Source: Xenorhabdus doucetiae (GTDB lineage: Bacteria > Pseudomonadota > Gammaproteobacteria > Enterobacterales > Enterobacteriaceae). Taken from it: 64,000 nt of DNA. The translations under genes and the position numbers were made by a program. The DNA is taken from contig NZ_FO704550.1 in NCBI RefSeq assembly GCF_000968195.1, forward strand, positions 2,728,001 to 2,792,000. The letters are read 5' to 3'. Shown piece by piece: positions 21,133-29,932 of the stretch (positions within the stretch are counted from its first letter, which is position 1; each line of letters begins with the position of its first letter). The notes beneath the pieces were generated by a model. It was not told the origin of the DNA, did not search any database, and worked only from the letters and a program-made list of their open reading frames with translations.

Positions 21133-22932
21133 TTAGCGATCCACATCAGACATAACAAAATCGATACTGCCCAGATAGACGATCAGGTCAGAAACCAGAC
21201 TGCCGCGTATCACCGCTGGAATTTGCTGCAAGTGGGCAAAACTGGGTGTACGAATGCGGGTACGGTAGCTCATGGTGCTACCATCACTGGTCAGGTAATA
21301 ACTGTTGATACCTTTCGTTGCTTCGATCATCTGGAATGATTCATTGGCTGGCATGACCGGCCCCCATGACACTTGCAGGAAGTGGTTAATCATGGTCTCG
21401 ATGTGCTGCAAAGTCCGCTCCCTCGGCGGCGGCGTGGTCAGCGGATGATCCGCCTTGAATGGGCCTTCTGGCATATTTTTCAGGCACTGCTCAAGGATGC
21501 GCAGACTCTGGCGGATTTCTTCCACTTTCAGCATGACCCGGTCATAGCAATCACCGTTGTAACCGGTTGGCACTTCGAAATCGAAATTTTCATAGCCGGA
21601 ATAAGGGCGCCATTTACGCACGTCAAAGCTAATGCCGGTTGCACGCAGCCCCGCACCGGTAACGCCCCAGTCCAACGCCTGTTTCGCATTGTAAGACGCC
21701 ACGCCAACAGAACGCCCTTTCAGCACACTGTTTTTCAGCGCCGCCTTGACGTAAGAATTCAAACGTTTCGGTAGCCAGTCCAGCAATTCACGCAGAAGCT
21801 TGTCCCAACCCCGTGGCAGGTCATGAGCCACCCCACCGATCCGGAACCAAGCCGGATGCATACGGAAGCCGGTAATCGCCTCAACAATATCGTAAACTTT
21901 CTGGCGGTCAGTGAAGGCAAAGAAAACCGGGGTCATCGCCCCCACGTCTTGGATGAAGGTACTGATATAAAGCAGGTGGCTATTGATGCGGAACAGTTCG
22001 GACAGCATGACACGAATGGTTTTCACCCGATCCGGCACCTCAATGCCCGCCAGTTTCTCAACCGCCAGCACATAAGGCATTTCGTTAACACATCCCCCCA
22101 GATACTCGATGCGGTCGGTATAAGGGATATAGCTATGCCATGACTGACGTTCCCCCATCTTTTCGGCACCACGATGGTGATAACCAATATCGGGAACACA
22201 ATCGACGATTTCTTCGCCGTCAAGTTGCAGGATTATGCGGAATGCGCCGTGGGCAGAAGGATGGTTTGGACCGAGGTTAAGGAACATGAAGTCTTCATTG
22301 TCAGTACTGCGCTTCATGCCCCACTCTTCGGGTTTGAAAGTCAAGGCTTCCATTTCCAGATCTTCTTTCTGCTTAGTCAGTACAAAAGGATCAAATTCCG
22401 TGGCGCGCGCAGCGTATTCCTTACGCAACGGATGCCCTTCCCATGTCGGCGGCATCAAGATACGGCGCAAATTCGGGTGGCCGTTAAAGGTAATGCCAAA
22501 CATTTCCCATGTTTCACGCTCATACCAATTGGCATTCGGGAAAATTGACGTGATAGTGGGGATATTCAGGTCTTGTTCAGCGAGCGCGACTTTCAGCATG
22601 ATGTCACGGTTTCGCTCAATGGAAATCAGGTGATAAAACACCGAAAAGTCAGCCGCAGGCAGACCTGACCGGTGAGAGCGCTGACGCTCATCGACACCAT
22701 GCAAGTCAAACAGCATGACATAAGGTTTGGGCAATTTTTTCAGGAAGGTTATTACTTCCAGTAACTGTCTCCGCTTGACCCAAACAACAGGCATACCTGT
22801 CCGGGTCGGCTGGAGGGTAAAGGCATCCGGGCCAAATTGACGATTAAGCTCGCTCACCACCGGATCATCAAGATGATCCCGCGTTGCCCAAGCCGGCCGG
22901 GCGCTTTCTTGCGCTATCTGATCTGTCATCAT
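21133..22932 (-). CDS. nuoC: NuoCD, fused complex I subunits C and D
   Basis: A 599-residue fusion of the NuoC (about 1-190) and NuoD (about 205-599) domains, as is normal in enterobacteria. The NuoD part shows [15 protein letters not shown] and the [11 protein letters not shown] motif; its conserved Tyr and His line the quinone headgroup site. It ends in the conserved [11 protein letters not shown] second Met at codon 2 is an equally possible start. It belongs to the hydrogenase-like module linking the peripheral and membrane arms. Confidence 0.98.
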   Translation of the reverse strand: MMTDQIAQESARPAWATRDHLDDPVVSELNRQFGPDAFTLQPTRTGMPVVWVKRRQLLEVITFLKKLPKPYVMLFDLHGVDERQRSHRSGLPAADFSVFYHLISIERNRDIMLKVALAEQDLNIPTITSIFPNANWYERETWEMFGITFNGHPNLRRILMPPTWEGHPLRKEYAARATEFDPFVLTKQKEDLEMEALTFKPEEWGMKRSTDNEDFMFLNLGPNHPSAHGAFRIILQLDGEEIVDCVPDIGYHHRGAEKMGERQSWHSYIPYTDRIEYLGGCVNEMPYVLAVEKLAGIEVPDRVKTIRVMLSELFRINSHLLYISTFIQDVGAMTPVFFAFTDRQKVYDIVEAITGFRMHPAWFRIGGVAHDLPRGWDKLLRELLDWLPKRLNSYVKAALKNSVLKGRSVGVASYNAKQALDWGVTGAGLRATGISFDVRKWRPYSGYENFDFEVPTGYNGDCYDRVMLKVEEIRQSLRILEQCLKNMPEGPFKADHPLTTPPPRERTLQHIETMINHFLQVSWGPVMPANESFQMIEATKGINSYYLTSDGSTMSYRTRIRTPSFAHLQQIPAVIRGSLVSDLIVYLGSIDFVMSDVDR

Positions 22933-23009
22933 TCTTCACCACAACGCTTGATCAGGGTTTTTGTGATCGCAACACATTGCTCTATGGTTACGCTATATGG
23001 CTAAAAGCC

Positions 23010-23684
23010 TTAAATTTCGTCTGGCGTGCGCAGATTTTTCACTGCAATACGTTCACCGCGCTTCCGTTCTCTTTCTGATTGCATATTGGCGCGGTAAACC
23101 CCTTGATCGCCAACGACCCATGACAGTGGGCGTCGTTCTTTGCCTATGGACTCCTGCAACAGCAGCAGTGCCTGCATATAGGCTTCCGGGCGAGGCGGAC
23201 AGCCAGGAATATAAACATCGACAGGGATGAACTTATCGACCCCTTGGACGACGGAGTAAATGTCGTACATGCCACCGGAATTGGCGCAGGCACCCATTGA
23301 AATGACCCACTTCGGTTCCAACATTTGGTCGTACAGACGCTGAATGACGGGTGCCATCTTGACGAAACAGGTTCCGGAAATCACCATGAAATCAGCCTGA
23401 CGGGGAGAGGCCCGCAAGACTTCTGCACCAAAGCGTGCAACATCGTGAACCGCGGTAAATGACGTCACCATCTCCACGTAGCAACACGAAAGCCCGAAGT
23501 TATAGGGCCACAGGGAGTTTTTTCTTCCCCAATTCACCATATCATGCAGAGCATGTTCCAATTTTCCCATATAGACACTACGGTGAACGTGTTGCTCTAA
23601 GGGATCGCTGACAGTTTCCTGTTTTTGCAGGGGATAACGGTCATTCTCACCATTCGGATCGATGCGGGTGAGCGTATAATCCAT
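23010..23684 (-). CDS. nuoB: NuoB, complex I N2 cluster subunit
   Basis: A 224-residue subunit (E. coli 220) holding the terminal [4Fe-4S] cluster N2 that reduces quinone. Ligands are in GLSCCYVEM, the following GTCF, and [10 protein letters not shown]; the tandem Cys pair is characteristic. It starts 15 bases after the nuoA stop and ends 77 bases before nuoCD, the widest gap inside the operon. Confidence 0.98.
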   Translation of the reverse strand: MDYTLTRIDPNGENDRYPLQKQETVSDPLEQHVHRSVYMGKLEHALHDMVNWGRKNSLWPYNFGLSCCYVEMVTSFTAVHDVARFGAEVLRASPRQADFMVISGTCFVKMAPVIQRLYDQMLEPKWVISMGACANSGGMYDIYSVVQGVDKFIPVDVYIPGCPPRPEAYMQALLLLQESIGKERRPLSWVVGDQGVYRANMQSERERKRGERIAVKNLRTPDEI

Positions 23685-23699
23685 CTTTATGCCTCGCTA

Positions 23700-24161
23700 T
23701 TACTGCATGTGACTGTTGTTGGTATAAGTGCCAGTGTTGATATACGTGTCAGCACTCGGTTTACTGACCTGACGTTTTGAACGCGCGGGTGTCCAATCCA
23801 ACGCCCCAATGCGCGCCAGATAAATCAAACCTGCCAATAACACCAAAATGAAAATGCTTGCTTCGGCAAAGCCTAGCCAACCGCTCTCTTTGATTGAGAC
23901 GGCCCATGCATATAAGTAAAGGACTTCAACATCGAAGATAACAAAGAACATGGCAACCAGATAAAACTTCGCCGACAAACGCAAACGTGCACTGCCGACA
24001 GAATCGATACCTGATTCATAAGGGACATGTTTTGCTCTGGCTTTTGCTCTGCCGCCCATGAAGTACCCGCCCAGTAACATGAGCGCACACAAACCAAGAG
24101 CACCTATTAGAAAAACCGCAAATGCCCAGTGATGGGCTAGAATTCCAGTGGATGTAGACAT
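23700..24161 (-). CDS. nuoA: NuoA, complex I membrane subunit A, first gene of operon
   Basis: A 153-residue, three-helix protein (E. coli 147) with the conserved [20 protein letters not shown] loop and [11 protein letters not shown] helix. It forms part of the quinone-site entrance with NuoH and NuoJ. The C-terminal tail is Thr/Asn-rich (repeats of TNTG-like residues) and probably unstructured. The operon promoter must lie in the 726-base gap upstream. Confidence 0.97.
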   Translation of the reverse strand: MSTSTGILAHHWAFAVFLIGALGLCALMLLGGYFMGGRAKARAKHVPYESGIDSVGSARLRLSAKFYLVAMFFVIFDVEVLYLYAWAVSIKESGWLGFAEASIFILVLLAGLIYLARIGALDWTPARSKRQVSKPSADTYINTGTYTNNSHMQ

Positions 24162-24887
24162 ACTCGTTGCTTACTCATCAAAAGTGGTGTCAAGGTGTCT
24201 GCTCTTTTTGCCGGCAGTGTTGCACCACATCGATTCATGGGAAGGGATAACAACCAAATCTGAAACAATGCTAATCAATATATCTTAATAGCTTGAATCG
24301 TCTTGGTTTTTATTCCTCTCAACAATAATTTGCCATCACGGCAAATGCACTCACCTATTTATTTACAAGCCACAAACCATTAATTAACAGATTGTGCTAG
24401 TATAACGCTAAAACGTGTCAGTCGTATAAAAAAACATCTTCCTGACATAACTAGTCTAACCGATAACTCGACTTTACTACACCATTATCGCAGGAAAAAC
24501 CTGTCTTTCCACTGCGTTGTCGGGGGTATTTTTATGATCAAGTGCACAGTTTCATTGAAAAATATTCAACACTTGAATGCAATTTATTCAACCATTAATA
24601 AATTGTTTCTAAAAAGAACTAATAAAGTGTGATAAGCGAGCTATTTCTAAAAACGGTTTTATTTTATCAAGTTAGAAAAATGAAATTTGTTAACACAGCA
24701 ACATTCTTTTAACCAAAATTCGAAAGGGATAGGAAAATTAGTAGGGTATATTTCTTATTAGAAATATCAGAAATGGAAATGAAAACTTGGGAGGACTATT
24801 AATAGAAAATTCGCTAATAGGAAATTAGCAACAGGCTAATATCTCCACAAATAAAATGGAAATATTAGCCTATAAAACACATAATAC
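24162..24887. promoter_or_regulatory. Long non-coding region between hexA and nuoA
   Basis: There are 726 bases without a credible ORF, strongly AT-rich from about 24240 on. It must hold the nuo promoter or promoters on the minus strand and the end of the hexA transcript. E. coli has a similarly long nuo leader controlled by ArcA, NarL, Fis and IHF; no single operator can be assigned here by eye. Confidence 0.5.
24833..24871 (-). terminator. Hairpin just after hexA
   Basis: On the minus strand AGGCTAATATTTCC pairs with GGAGATATTAGCCT (14 bp with one G-T pair) around an 11-base loop, starting 16 bases after the hexA stop. A smaller hairpin (GCTAAT/ATTAGC, 24813-24829) follows. There is no long U-run, so it is a probable but unproven terminator. 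Confidence 0.6.
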
Positions 24888-25880
24888 TTATTCGTCTATA
24901 TTTTCAACGGAATTTTCATCAACTGTTTCAGTTGATTTGACAGGTTCAATGGTGGCAATAGATTCATCCATTTCGTCGGATTCATCAGATTCAACAGCCG
25001 TTACGGTATAAGGTGTTTTCTTATTTTCAATGGCATCGAAAACGGTCAGAACAGATTCATTCTGTTCGTTACTATTGCGATATAAGAAGAATTGGATTTC
25101 CGGCAGGCGTGGTAAGCCTTCAATTTCACCTAAAATTCTCAGGTCTGCATTATGCATTTCCAGCGGGCGAGCGGTAATACCGACTTCTGCATTGACAGCC
25201 GCGCGAACGGCGGAGAGGGAAGCCGCTTCATACGCAATACGCCATGAGATGCCTGCCATATCCAGCGTATCCAAGGCTATCTGGCGGAAAGGGTTGGTTT
25301 CATCCATCACAACCAACGGTACAGGTTCATTCGTCTGCAATTGGAAATCAGGTGCACAGTGCCATAAAACAGGCGAGGAACGTAAAACCGTTTTAGGATG
25401 GTGGTTAATTTTTGCTGTGGTTAATGCCAAGTCGATCTCATGGTTATCCAGCATGCTTTCGATAAACTGAGCACGCTTAATACGTACATCAACGGCCACA
25501 CGTGGATAGACAGAGGCAATACGGTTCAGCAAGAAAGGAAGCAGTGTATCAACAGCGTCATCTGACACACCTATTCTTAATTCACCGTCTGCATCATTGT
25601 AGGTTAATGATGCGGTTGCATCGTCATTGGCACGAAGGATCTGGCGTGCGTAACCAAGAAGTTGAAGCCCATGCTCGGTCAGAAGTTTATTGCGGCCGTG
25701 GCGAGCAAATAGCTCTCTCCCCACGAGATGTTCCAACCGCTGCATTTGCTGACTCACAGCTGACTGCGTTCTAGAAACAGCTGCTGCTGCTGCTGCAAAA
25801 GTATTTAAGTCAGCAACGGCAACAAAAGTTCTTAGCAGATCGAGATCGAGGTTTATTATCTGACGATTTGCATTTATCAT
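24888..25880 (-). CDS. hexA: HexA/LrhA, LysR-type global regulator
   Basis: A 330-residue LysR-family regulator very close to E. coli LrhA (312 aa): N-terminal winged helix (NLDLDLLRTFVAVADLNTFA, then RTQSAVSQQMQRLE) and a co-inducer domain from about 95. E. coli LrhA represses motility and fimbriae; in Photorhabdus and Xenorhabdus HexA represses secondary metabolite genes and affects symbiosis and virulence. The C-terminus differs from E. coli: the last 40 or so residues are rich in Asp, Glu, Ser and Thr. The gene stands alone between two gaps of over 700 bases, and its leader has a candidate ArcZ site at 25922-25930. Confidence 0.95.
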   Translation of the reverse strand: MINANRQIINLDLDLLRTFVAVADLNTFAAAAAAVSRTQSAVSQQMQRLEHLVGRELFARHGRNKLLTEHGLQLLGYARQILRANDDATASLTYNDADGELRIGVSDDAVDTLLPFLLNRIASVYPRVAVDVRIKRAQFIESMLDNHEIDLALTTAKINHHPKTVLRSSPVLWHCAPDFQLQTNEPVPLVVMDETNPFRQIALDTLDMAGISWRIAYEAASLSAVRAAVNAEVGITARPLEMHNADLRILGEIEGLPRLPEIQFFLYRNSNEQNESVLTVFDAIENKKTPYTVTAVESDESDEMDESIATIEPVKSTETVDENSVENIDE

Positions 25881-26676
25881 TGTTTATTCATCACTTTTTT
25901 TTGATTTTAATTACTAACTAACCTGGTGTTTTTACTTCAGCAGTATCAAATAAAATAATACCGATTGTGACATTACTCTACTCTATTAAGTAGGGCAAAG
26001 GTTTACTGCATTTTTTTTACTATTTAGATCATCATGGGTTTTATTTTCTCCTTTCTTAACAAAATTTATGCAATCCCAAAATAAAATAGAGATAAAACCC
26101 TATTTACATCACATAACCACCAATTTCCAGTACAAATACCCTTTTTCTGACTTGCTTCAAAGAATAACATAATCTGAATTAGGAACGCTTAACACCACTA
26201 AATAATATTAGTATTTTTAATGAATTAGCGTTTTCATTGAAAAGGCCCGAAAATGTCATGGGTAAACATTCAAAAAAATTGTCGAAGTATCATGTGATAA
26301 AAACCTAAATTAACCTTACCTCAATAAAGATAAATTATAAGAATACATTATACAAACCTTCTTACTTTTATTGACAATTGAGGTTCCCTAAACAAATGAA
26401 CTAAAAAACCTCTGCCAAAATGGCATCTCCTGCCTGCTCTGTCAACTAAAAACAAGCCATTATGCAAAATTTAATTCTGACTTATCGCGCATAATTAAAA
26501 TAAATCACCAATAAAAGAGCATGATTCAGAGAGCAAACTTATTCATCTCTTCTTAAAACAACCGTTTTAACCAAAGATATCAAAGTCTCTTCAAAATACG
26601 GATCGAGAAGAGTACATTGATCATCACACTTTTTATGCGGGTAGTATCCATTTTCGCCAAGAGGTCAAGGCTCCCT
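25881..26676. promoter_or_regulatory. Long AT-rich divergent region between hexA and alaA
   Basis: About 800 bases separate the divergent starts of hexA (minus) and alaA (plus). No credible ORF or RNA gene is seen. A/T tracts are dense throughout, as expected of a region bound by H-NS or Lrp-like proteins. It must carry both promoters and the hexA 5' leader. Confidence 0.5.
25922..25930 (-). promoter_or_regulatory. Candidate ArcZ sRNA pairing site in the hexA leader
   Basis: The hexA mRNA would read AACACCAGG here, 42-50 bases upstream of the start codon. This is a perfect 9-base complement of CCUGGUGUU, the core of the processed ArcZ seed as known from enterobacteria. ArcZ-Hfq control of hexA in Photorhabdus/Xenorhabdus is published; the exact pairing here is inference from sequence, and arcZ itself is outside the window. 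Confidence 0.6.
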
Positions 26677-27891
26677 ATGTTTTCCATTAATAAATCCAGT
26701 AAATTAGATAATGTCTGCTACGACATTCGGGGGAATACCCTCAAAGAAGCCAAGCGACTCGAAGAAGAAGGTAATAAGGTACTGAAATTAAACATTGGCA
26801 ATCCAGCGCCATTTGGATTTGAAGCACCTGATGAAATTTTAGTCGATGTTATCCGCAATTTGTCAACAGCCCAAGGGTACTCTGATTCGAAAGGGCTGTA
26901 TTCTGCACGCAAGGCCATCATGCAGCATTATCAGGCCAGAAAGATGCTGGATGTTACCGTTGAAGATATCTTTATCGGTAATGGTGTTTCTGAACTGATC
27001 GTTCAATCCATGCAGGCCCTGTTAAATACCGGGGATGAAATGTTGGTTCCTGCGCCTGACTACCCACTTTGGACGGCGGCAGTCTCACTTTCCAGCGGTA
27101 ATGCCGTTCACTATCTCTGTGATGAACAGCAAGGCTGGTTTCCCGACTTAGACGATATCCGCCGTAAAATTACGCCGCGTACCCGTGGTATCGTGATTAT
27201 TAACCCGAATAACCCAACCGGCGCGGTCTATAGCAAAGATTTGTTACTGGAAATCGTCGAAATCGCCCGTCAGCATAATCTGATTATTTTTGCCGATGAG
27301 ATTTATGACAAAATCCTGTACGACGATGCCCAGCACCACTCTATCGCCGCATTAGCGCCCGATCTGTTTACCGTGACCTTTAATGGCTTGTCCAAAACCT
27401 ATCGTGTTGCGGGTTTCCGTCAGGGTTGGATGGTACTGAATGGCCCCAAAAAACAGGCCAAGGATTATATTGAAGGGTTAGAAATGCTGGCATCCATGCG
27501 CCTTTGTGCCAATGTGCCGATGCAGCATGCCATTCAAACCGCATTAGGTGGTTATCAAAGCATCAGTGAATTTATTTTTCCCGGTGGCCGGCTCTATGAA
27601 CAGCGCAACCGTGCCTGGGAGTTGATCAACCAGATCCCAGGCATTTCCTGCGTGAAACCCATGGGTGCCCTCTATATGTTCCCGAAAATAGACACCAAAC
27701 GTTTCAATATTTATGATGACCAGAAAATGGTACTCGATCTGTTACTACAGGAAAAAGTTTTGCTGGTTCAAGGCACGGCGTTTAACTGGCCAAACCCTGA
27801 CCATTTCCGCATTGTAACACTGCCACATGTTACTGACTTGCAAATAGCGATTGAAAAATTTGCCCGCTTTATCGGTAACTATCGCCAATAA
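26677..27891 (+). CDS. alaA: AlaA, glutamate-pyruvate aminotransferase
   Basis: A 404-residue class I/II PLP aminotransferase, nearly colinear with E. coli AlaA (405 aa). It makes alanine from pyruvate and glutamate. Visible are IGNPAPFGF, NPNNPTGA, FADEIYDKI and the PLP-lysine motif in FNGLSKTYRVAGFRQGW. The start at 26677 (MFSINKSSKLDNVCYDIRG) matches the E. coli N-terminus and has AAGG at 26667-26670; the frame stays open 20 codons further to 26617 without homology support. A 15-bp hairpin follows the gene. Confidence 0.96.
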   Translation: MFSINKSSKLDNVCYDIRGNTLKEAKRLEEEGNKVLKLNIGNPAPFGFEAPDEILVDVIRNLSTAQGYSDSKGLYSARKAIMQHYQARKMLDVTVEDIFIGNGVSELIVQSMQALLNTGDEMLVPAPDYPLWTAAVSLSSGNAVHYLCDEQQGWFPDLDDIRRKITPRTRGIVIINPNNPTGAVYSKDLLLEIVEIARQHNLIIFADEIYDKILYDDAQHHSIAALAPDLFTVTFNGLSKTYRVAGFRQGWMVLNGPKKQAKDYIEGLEMLASMRLCANVPMQHAIQTALGGYQSISEFIFPGGRLYEQRNRAWELINQIPGISCVKPMGALYMFPKIDTKRFNIYDDQKMVLDLLLQEKVLLVQGTAFNWPNPDHFRIVTLPHVTDLQIAIEKFARFIGNYRQ

Positions 27892-27908
27892 TCCGCATAT
27901 TCCTTATT

Positions 27909-28013
27909 TATACTTGTCGTACTTCAAGATACATTGATCATCTCCCCGCGATGCGGGGAGATGATCAGTTTCTTTTGCCTTGCGAAATGCAGTTTGAAGT
28001 TAATGGGGTATAG
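27909..28013. repeat. MITE-like intergenic repeat with inverted ends, after alaA
   Basis: A 105-base segment begins TATAC...ACTTCAAGATACA and ends with the imperfect complement TGCAGTTTGAAGT...GGTATA. The ends are the TATACCC/ACTTCAA type of intergenic repeat that recurs in this group; a related TTTATTGGGTATAG end is at 48673-48686. The centre is the 15-bp hairpin listed separately. Confidence 0.55.
27935..27967 (+). terminator. 15-bp perfect hairpin, probable alaA terminator
   Basis: TGATCATCTCCCCGC (27935-27949) pairs exactly with 27953-27967 around a 3-base GAT loop and is followed by GTTTCTTTTG. It starts 43 bases after the alaA stop. Confidence 0.75.
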
Positions 28014-28187
28014 TATCTTGCCTGATAATAAAACTATTGATTATTTCTAACTTTAATGAACGTTATAAACTCACAACGTAGCTTTTATTGTATTTTGTCA
28101 TATGAGAAATTTTCCGTTGACGAAGTAATTTCCATATAATATTTTTTATAATTACATAATCTGATTAATAATCAAAAAGAAATCACC

Positions 28188-28253
28188 ATGAAAATAACAG
28201 ATATTTTTATTGCGTTGTTTAGCATTTTATTAGTAAGACTAAAAGTAAGGTAA
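28188..28253 (+). CDS. Putative 21-aa hydrophobic leader peptide before the AlaX gene
   Basis: ATG at 28188 opens a 21-codon frame, MKITDIFIALFSILLVRLKV plus Arg, ending TAA at 28251. One hydrophobic helix is followed by a basic end. The stop lies 4 bases before the ATG of the AlaX gene, and the AlaX ribosome-binding site (GTAAGG) is inside its last codons, so translation of the two could be coupled. The upstream AAAAGAAATCACC is a weak binding site. It may be chance in AT-rich DNA. Confidence 0.3.
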   Translation: MKITDIFIALFSILLVRLKVR

Positions 28254-28257
28254 AAAT

Positions 28258-29046
28258 ATGAAATATGACTATGATAGTGTTTTCCGATTGCCATTTACTG
28301 AAAGAACATATAATAAGAATCCTTATTCCAGAGAATTAAAAGCCAAGGCTCTGTTTGTTGAAGGGAATATAGCTGTATTTGATAAAACCATCTTTTACGC
28401 AGAGTCAGGAGGGCAAGTCAGTGATATAGGAAAAATAATAACGCCCGACCATAAAACAAACAATGTCATTGATGTCCAACATAAATTTGGCAGTAAGTTA
28501 TCAATTAAGAGAACAGATGTTGACGTTCCTTTTATTGATGTTGAAACCAGAATTGTACATTTTTTTTCATCTCCTGTTGATTTTAAAATTGGCGATATTG
28601 TTACTATGAGTATCGAATGGGACAGACGATATTCTATAATGAAACACCATACATTGGCTCATTTTTTATTTTATGCGTTTAATCGAGTCTTCAATGAGTC
28701 ACATGAATCGATTTCTGTGAAAGGTTGTTCTATCGATGAAAATAAAGCAAGTTTTTCATTAAATAAAAAAATATCAATGGAAGCATGGGAAACTATAAAA
28801 GCATATACATTAGAGAAAATTCATTTAGATAAGCAAGTCATTATTGAGCCTGAAGCAAAAACAGACACCATATTTTACTGGCGATATGATGATTTGATCA
28901 TACCTTGCGGAGGAACACATATAGAGAAATTAAATGAATTAGATAAAAATAGTATTTTTTTCCATAAAAAGAACGCGGGTAAAGATAGAAGTCGGGTATA
29001 TATATCAAATAATAGCTCATTTATATCTGGGAGTTTATCAATATAA
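28258..29046 (+). CDS. AlaX-family alanyl-tRNA editing protein
   Basis: A 262-residue free-standing relative of the AlaRS editing domain. It has FYAESGGQVSDIG near residue 48, the zinc-binding HHTLAHF (HxxxH) near 124 and the second zinc half CGGTHI near 220, so the deacylase site looks intact. AlaX proteins hydrolyse Ser-tRNA(Ala) or Gly-tRNA(Ala). The N-terminal part resembles the AlaRS-like barrel, making it AlaX-M-like. The DNA is strikingly AT-rich beside alaA and yfbR, and the gene is absent from the E. coli alaA-yfbR interval, so it is probably acquired. It could serve a non-translational role in amino-acid transfer, but no partner is seen. Confidence 0.82.
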   Translation: MKYDYDSVFRLPFTERTYNKNPYSRELKAKALFVEGNIAVFDKTIFYAESGGQVSDIGKIITPDHKTNNVIDVQHKFGSKLSIKRTDVDVPFIDVETRIVHFFSSPVDFKIGDIVTMSIEWDRRYSIMKHHTLAHFLFYAFNRVFNESHESISVKGCSIDENKASFSLNKKISMEAWETIKAYTLEKIHLDKQVIIEPEAKTDTIFYWRYDDLIIPCGGTHIEKLNELDKNSIFFHKKNAGKDRSRVYISNNSSFISGSLSI

Positions 29047-29190
29047 GGATTTATCGGCGCAATCAGTTTGAACACGGCCTGTGCACAGAAATCGGAGCCA
29101 TTATATGTTATGAGCGGCTTTCAAACACAGTCTGGGTTCAACGTTAGCAAAAACACATTCTAACTTATGAAGCCTGCCCAAAGAGTTTTT

Positions 29191-29210
29191 ATCACTCTGA
29201 TTATAGTGAT
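29191..29210 (+). terminator. Weak hairpin downstream of the AlaX gene
   Basis: ATCACT (29191-29196) pairs with AGTGAT (29205-29210) around an 8-base loop and is followed by TATTTTTG. The stem is only six pairs, so this is a tentative terminator in an otherwise featureless 275-base gap before yfbR. Confidence 0.35.
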
Positions 29211-29321
29211 TATTTTTGTATTGAAGAAAATTGGCACTGAATAGGTTTACTTCCCTTCCTGCTCCACTCACAATTAATCCTAGTTATTCCACTGCACGTT
29301 ATTCGGCCAGAAGAGGAAATT

Positions 29322-29903
29322 ATGAGTCATTTTTTCGCCCAATTATCCCGCCTGAAATTAATTAGCCGTTGGCCGCTTATGCGCAATGTGCGTACAGAAA
29401 ATGTTTCAGAGCACAGTTTGCAGGTCGCTTTTGTCGCCCATGCCTTGGCGATCATCAAAAACCGTAAATTCAACGGCACGGTTAACCCTGAACGGATCGC
29501 CCTGTTGGCTATGTACCACGATGCCAGCGAAGTCATTACCGGCGATTTGCCGACGCCAATTAAATACTACAATCCACAAATTGCCCATGAATATAAGAAA
29601 ATAGAAAAAATAGCCCAACAAAAATTATTGGCGATGTTGCCAACGGAATTACAGGATGATTTTCGCCCCATTCTGGATGAGCATCACCATGATGAAGAAG
29701 AAACTCGTATTATCAAGCAAGCCGACGCATTATGTGCTTACTTGAAATGTCTGGAAGAGCTCTCAGCAGGGAATACTGAATTCAATCAAGCCAAAAGCCG
29801 GCTGGATAAGACACTGGCCGCACGCCGCAGTAAAGAAATGGATTATTTCATGGAAGTGTTTGTCCCCAGTTTCAGCCTCTCCCTTGATGAAATTAGCCTG
29901 TGA
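29322..29903 (+). CDS. yfbR: YfbR, 5'-deoxynucleotidase (HD domain)
   Basis: A 193-residue HD-superfamily phosphohydrolase (E. coli YfbR 199 aa) that dephosphorylates dNMPs to deoxynucleosides. The metal ligands are visible as His in SEHSL, the HD pair in [15 protein letters not shown], and Asp in [22 protein letters not shown] before the ATG at 29322 gives a good ribosome-binding site. Position between alaA and yfbS matches E. coli. Confidence 0.95.
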   Translation: MSHFFAQLSRLKLISRWPLMRNVRTENVSEHSLQVAFVAHALAIIKNRKFNGTVNPERIALLAMYHDASEVITGDLPTPIKYYNPQIAHEYKKIEKIAQQKLLAMLPTELQDDFRPILDEHHHDEEETRIIKQADALCAYLKCLEELSAGNTEFNQAKSRLDKTLAARRSKEMDYFMEVFVPSFSLSLDEISL

Positions 29904-29932
29904 GAGAGGCTGAAACATGAGAAGTTGAAACA

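Noticed and set aside
28258..29046. AlaX gene considered as a fragment of alaS
   Set aside because: It has its own start, ribosome-binding site and both zinc half-motifs, and no AlaRS catalytic domain is nearby, so it is a free-standing editing protein.
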